Part shown: positions 61,401 to 64,000 of the stretch, one piece after another
How the letters are laid out: each line of letters opens with the position of its first letter
How positions within the stretch are numbered: the first letter of the stretch is position 1
Assembly (NCBI GenBank): GCA_028023455.1
Contig: JAQFVV010006215.1
Location: 9,319,950-9,383,949, forward strand
Length of the DNA stretch: 64,000 nt
Origin: Epiperipatus broadwayi
Lineage: Eukaryota; Onychophora; Udeonychophora; Euonychophora; Peripatidae
Direction: 5' to 3'
Translations under genes and position numbers: made by a program
Notes under the pieces: model-generated
The model's database searches: none
What the model was told of the DNA's origin: nothing
Seen by the model: only the letters and a program-made list of their open reading frames with translations

Positions 61401-61820
61401 TATCCCTGAAATATACTCACTAAATAATTACATACTCATTTTGTCTGCTTAAGACCCTTTGTATTCCTTTTCCATTTATATTAATGAATAAGCTACATTC
61501 ATTTTGAGAATTTGTGAATGAGATTGCATTATATATTATATAATTGTTAAAGTTTATCCAAACTTTAATGTTTACTTATAATTACTATTATCTAAACACT
61601 TTTATCATGAATTTAACATATTACATGAAGAAAATTTTTAGATAAACTACTAATAGCAATATAAGTTTCACAATTAGGAAACTCTGGTGAAAACCAACAG
61701 TTACAAATCCTCCCTGCTTATATAAAAATTTTCCGAATTTAACAAAATTGACAAGTTACTTAATTATTACTCATGATGTATGTGAATAAATAGCTCAGTG
61801 TTGCCTAGAATGGGCTGATA
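58480..61820. other. AT-rich DNA, C above G, nothing recognised
   Basis: No gene, RNA or clear repeat supported over 3.3 kb. C exceeds G on the plus strand in most lines (for example 59,581-59,640 has 18 C and 3 G). Confidence 0.5.
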
Positions 61821-61828
61821 TATATAAC

Positions 61829-61845
61829 TATTTTCCCCCTTTCTT
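61829..61845 (-). other. Polypurine tract of the gypsy remnant
   Basis: AGAAAGGGGGAAAATAG on minus lies about 20 bp after the integrase end. In LTR retrotransposons this primes plus-strand DNA synthesis and marks the start of the 3' LTR. The sequence after it (TTATATATATCAGCCC) does not start with TG, and no second LTR copy was found. Confidence 0.5.
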
Positions 61846-61862
61846 ACTTTTTGGATGGGACA

Positions 61863-62265
61863 GATTTCGAACTCCATGCATTGTAAGTACCTCAAGTTCC
61901 CTCTGGAGTTGAGAGGAGAAAGACATTTTCTCTTATCTTTTTACTTATCTGATAGGAGCCTTTGTATAGGTTAAAAATTTTTGTGAGTGTGTTTTGGGGG
62001 ATTGCTGACATGAGACATTTTATCAAGTACATAGTCATGTATCTTGAAAGGAAGTGTTGTATTTTGGATTGACTGATCCATTTATTCCCCATTTTTTTCA
62101 AACTAACTTTATCTTTCTGTTAATCATTCCATGGGTTTATATCTTTTTGAATACTGGGTAAGGGTGTTGTTATAAAAAGTAGTACTGGTTTCCCAAAGTG
62201 CAACTGGAATGGATTGAATTTAGTAGATTAAATAAGAGTATTATTGATATACACCTTTACCCCAC
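61863..62265 (-). pseudogene. Ty3/gypsy-type integrase C-terminal remnant
   Basis: End of the pol polyprotein of a Ty3/gypsy LTR retrotransposon, the integrase that inserts element cDNA. On minus, in nearly one frame, it reads YINNTLI and STKFNPFQLHFGKP (about 62,260-62,195), matching the N-S-T-G-x-x-P-x-x-L-x-F-G region after the catalytic core. A basic linker follows, then TKIFNLYKGSYQISKKI (about 61,990-61,940) and a GTYNA end, typical of the C-terminal domain. Two or more stops interrupt it. The catalytic D,D-35-E region would lie further upstream and is not visible beyond 62,265. Confidence 0.65.
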
Positions 62266-62269
62266 TTAG

Positions 62270-63260
62270 CGATGGCAATTGGTCCTCCAAAACTCATCAT
62301 TAAGCAAGAATATCATATTCAGAAATACATAATTATAATGGGCATCTATGGGAAAAAAATTTGTCAGTTTCAGTCCCCCACATTGGTTTCCAAGCTCAAA
62401 GAATTTCTTGATTTTTTCATGACAATGATGACTAAATACAGTATCTAAAAAGAAAAGTTTTATAGCACTAGAAAAAAAAATACATATTTTCACTTTAAAA
62501 AGTACAGAACAGCAAAAAGAAAGAGAAAGTGAAACTAAATTTGAATTTAAAAGTTTTTATATTCTTCCGCAGAAGTTTTTCATCGTAATGAAAAAAAAAT
62601 CCATACTGAAGTGCTTTTTTTTTAAAATTTGTATTACAGTATATATTACTACTATACATTTATGCAATGTTTAATTATTAATTATTTAATTGAACATAAA
62701 GACTTAATACTGTACTCCACAGTAACAAAATGCTTAATGCTTATCGTAAAGCAGTCAATTTTAGAAAAAAAATCAACTTACTTTAAAAGTAAAAAATCTA
62801 ACTTCTAATTTTCTAAAACATACTGGCAGGTTTATTTTTCTTACTGTATATTTTTAGTAATGTAATAATGCCCCCCCCTGTTCAAGTAGAAAGATTATTA
62901 ATTAAATGCAATCTGTTTTTCTTTTTAAACTTTTCTAATTCGACATTTGCGTTTTAAAATGTTTTTTTTCTTTTGATTTGAAACATCTTGAGTGTAAGCA
63001 ACATGTTTATTAATGAAGTTACAAAATCAATAACTATTTTTGCATAATTATCCAGGTGTTCTAAAAATAATATATCGTACTTAAGAAATACACAAACGCA
63101 GTTTAATATTCATATTTAGTGTTTTCTTGAAAGTTTGTGATGATGGTATTTTATTTGTCTTGTACTGTATTTATATATTGGAGTATTTGTATACAGTATT
63201 ATCAACAAATTAAAAATCCTTCTTTTTCTTTTCAAAAACTTTATTTTCTTATCTCAATAC
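62270..63260. other. AT-rich DNA, nothing recognised
   Basis: Homopolymer runs only, including C7 at 62,872-62,878. Confidence 0.5.
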
Positions 63261-63262
63261 TG

Positions 63263-63265
<3 letters not shown>

Positions 63266-63315
<50 letters not shown>
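63266..63315. repeat. (TA)n microsatellite
   Basis: About 25 TA units immediately left of a foldback element. Confidence 0.97.
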
Positions 63316-63316
<1 letters not shown>

Positions 63317-63327
63317 TGTATATACAG

Positions 63328-63485
63328 TATTTATATAATACAAAACTCCAATGTTTCAACTGTTTATCTTCATACAGTCATTTTCAAGGATATCTCTCTC
63401 CCACTGCTATATTTTATTACTCTTTCTTTTACATTATTTAATTACAAATCAATATTGAAATGTTGGAGTTTTGTATTATATAAAT
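63328..63485. repeat. Foldback element with 32 bp termini
   Basis: TATTTATATAATACAAAACTC (63,328 on) and the inverse GAGTTTTGTATTATATAAATA (to 63,485) form terminal inverted repeats of 32 bp with one or two mismatches. The spacer is about 94 bp of pyrimidine-rich DNA. It sits beside a TA array, consistent with TA-targeting MITEs. Confidence 0.7.
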
Positions 63486-63539
63486 ATATTATACTGGTTA
63501 ATGTTTACTCCGTTAATATGAGCATGCGCATAAAACGAA

Positions 63540-63970
63540 CATGAGGAGAAATATGGCGACATACCAGAGTAAGAAGAAATTCAAAAGTTTACTGTAACAC
63601 TGCTACAGACACAGAAGATACTTATGAAAAGGTTGACTCTTACATACCTTTGGGGGATGACTCTAAATCAACCCCTTGTGCCACTCCCAGAAGGGAATTT
63701 AACTCTCCTCCTGAAAGGATATGCAAGTTCAAATGATATTAGGTTTGCCGATAAATAATTATTCATAAAAAAAATAATGAAGTATCCTTGTGAAAATAAA
63801 GATTTAGGACCCGGTAAGAAGGTATCCCATTTGCTAGCTCAGCGTACTCTTATACTCAGTTAAAAGAATTGGGGCTCGGAAAACTGGCACTACTAACTAA
63901 TATGGGGTTAGAGAAAGTAGATGATGAAAAAAATATGGAATATATGGCAGTAGTCGCTTTTAAATTATAA
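63540..63970 (+). pseudogene. Unidentified coding-like remnant at window end
   Basis: Higher GC and, with shifts, protein-like frames. MATYQSKKKFKSLL starts at 63,563. Then come DTEDTYEKVDSYIPLGDD and CATPRREFNSPPERICKF (63,610-63,730). Later LKELGLGKLALLTNMG and LEKVDDEKNMEYMAVVAF (63,860-63,960). Stops and frame changes separate them. I do not recognise a family; a decayed retroelement or a host pseudogene are both possible, and it may continue past the window. Confidence 0.3.
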
Positions 63971-64000
63971 AATCTTTTATTAAACCAATACCCCCTATCA

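Noticed and set aside
63137-63544. 135-codon plus-strand frame
   Set aside because: Passes through the TA microsatellite and a foldback element; composition follows the repeats.
61600-64000. Paired LTRs for the gypsy remnant
   Set aside because: No direct repeat of LTR size was found on either side of the integrase fragment.

Overview
This 64 kb window looks like nuclear DNA from an animal, most likely an invertebrate. It is strongly AT-rich (GC well under one third by eye) and full of microsatellites. It contains decayed non-LTR retrotransposons of several types, Penelope-like elements, a Ty3/gypsy fragment, tRNA-derived SINEs and many short foldback (MITE-like) elements. There is no operon structure, no rRNA and no prokaryotic gene organisation. 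I cannot name the species or phylum from the sequence.

No complete protein-coding host gene is visible. The longest meaningful reading frames belong to retrotransposons. The best host-gene candidates are weak: a signal-peptide-like first exon at 30,713-30,773 with a phase-1 splice donor, and a possible 3'-terminal exon at about 7,664-9,250.

Layout. 0.65-1.05 kb: three tRNA-like SINE heads, two on minus and one on plus. 1.08-5.05 kb: a cluster of foldback elements. 5-10.8 kb: AT-rich DNA with G well above C on the plus strand. 10.8-13.8 kb: a SINE copy, a degenerate AATGAACATTA-type repeat, a 760 bp foldback element and a GATA tract. 14.5-18 kb: a CpG-bearing patch, tandem duplications, a GATA-linked repeat and a Penelope remnant. 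19.9-24.9 kb: more foldbacks. 25-32 kb: mostly featureless. 32.3-36 kb: a 660 bp TCTA-type array, two RTE-like remnants in opposite orientation and a hAT-like transposon end. 38.3-41.1 kb: an internally deleted LINE between ATT microsatellites. 42.8-43.6 kb: another LINE remnant. 45.1 and 51.3 kb: two compact tRNA-Gly-like SINEs with clear target-site duplications. 46.6-47.9 kb: two Penelope fragments in inverted orientation. 48.1-48.4 kb: a probable LINE endonuclease fragment. 53.0-54.5 kb: the best-preserved LINE ORF2, running into a 500 N assembly gap. 55-61.8 kb: AT-rich DNA with C above G. 61.8-62.3 kb: Ty3/gypsy integrase remnant with a polypurine tract. 63.3-64 kb: a foldback and an unidentified coding-like remnant.

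Functionally this is a retroelement-rich intergenic or intronic region. The autonomous elements are all broken here. The SINEs with intact target-site duplications show that LINE-type insertion machinery acted on this locus fairly recently. All family assignments come from motifs recognised by eye, not from database searches.
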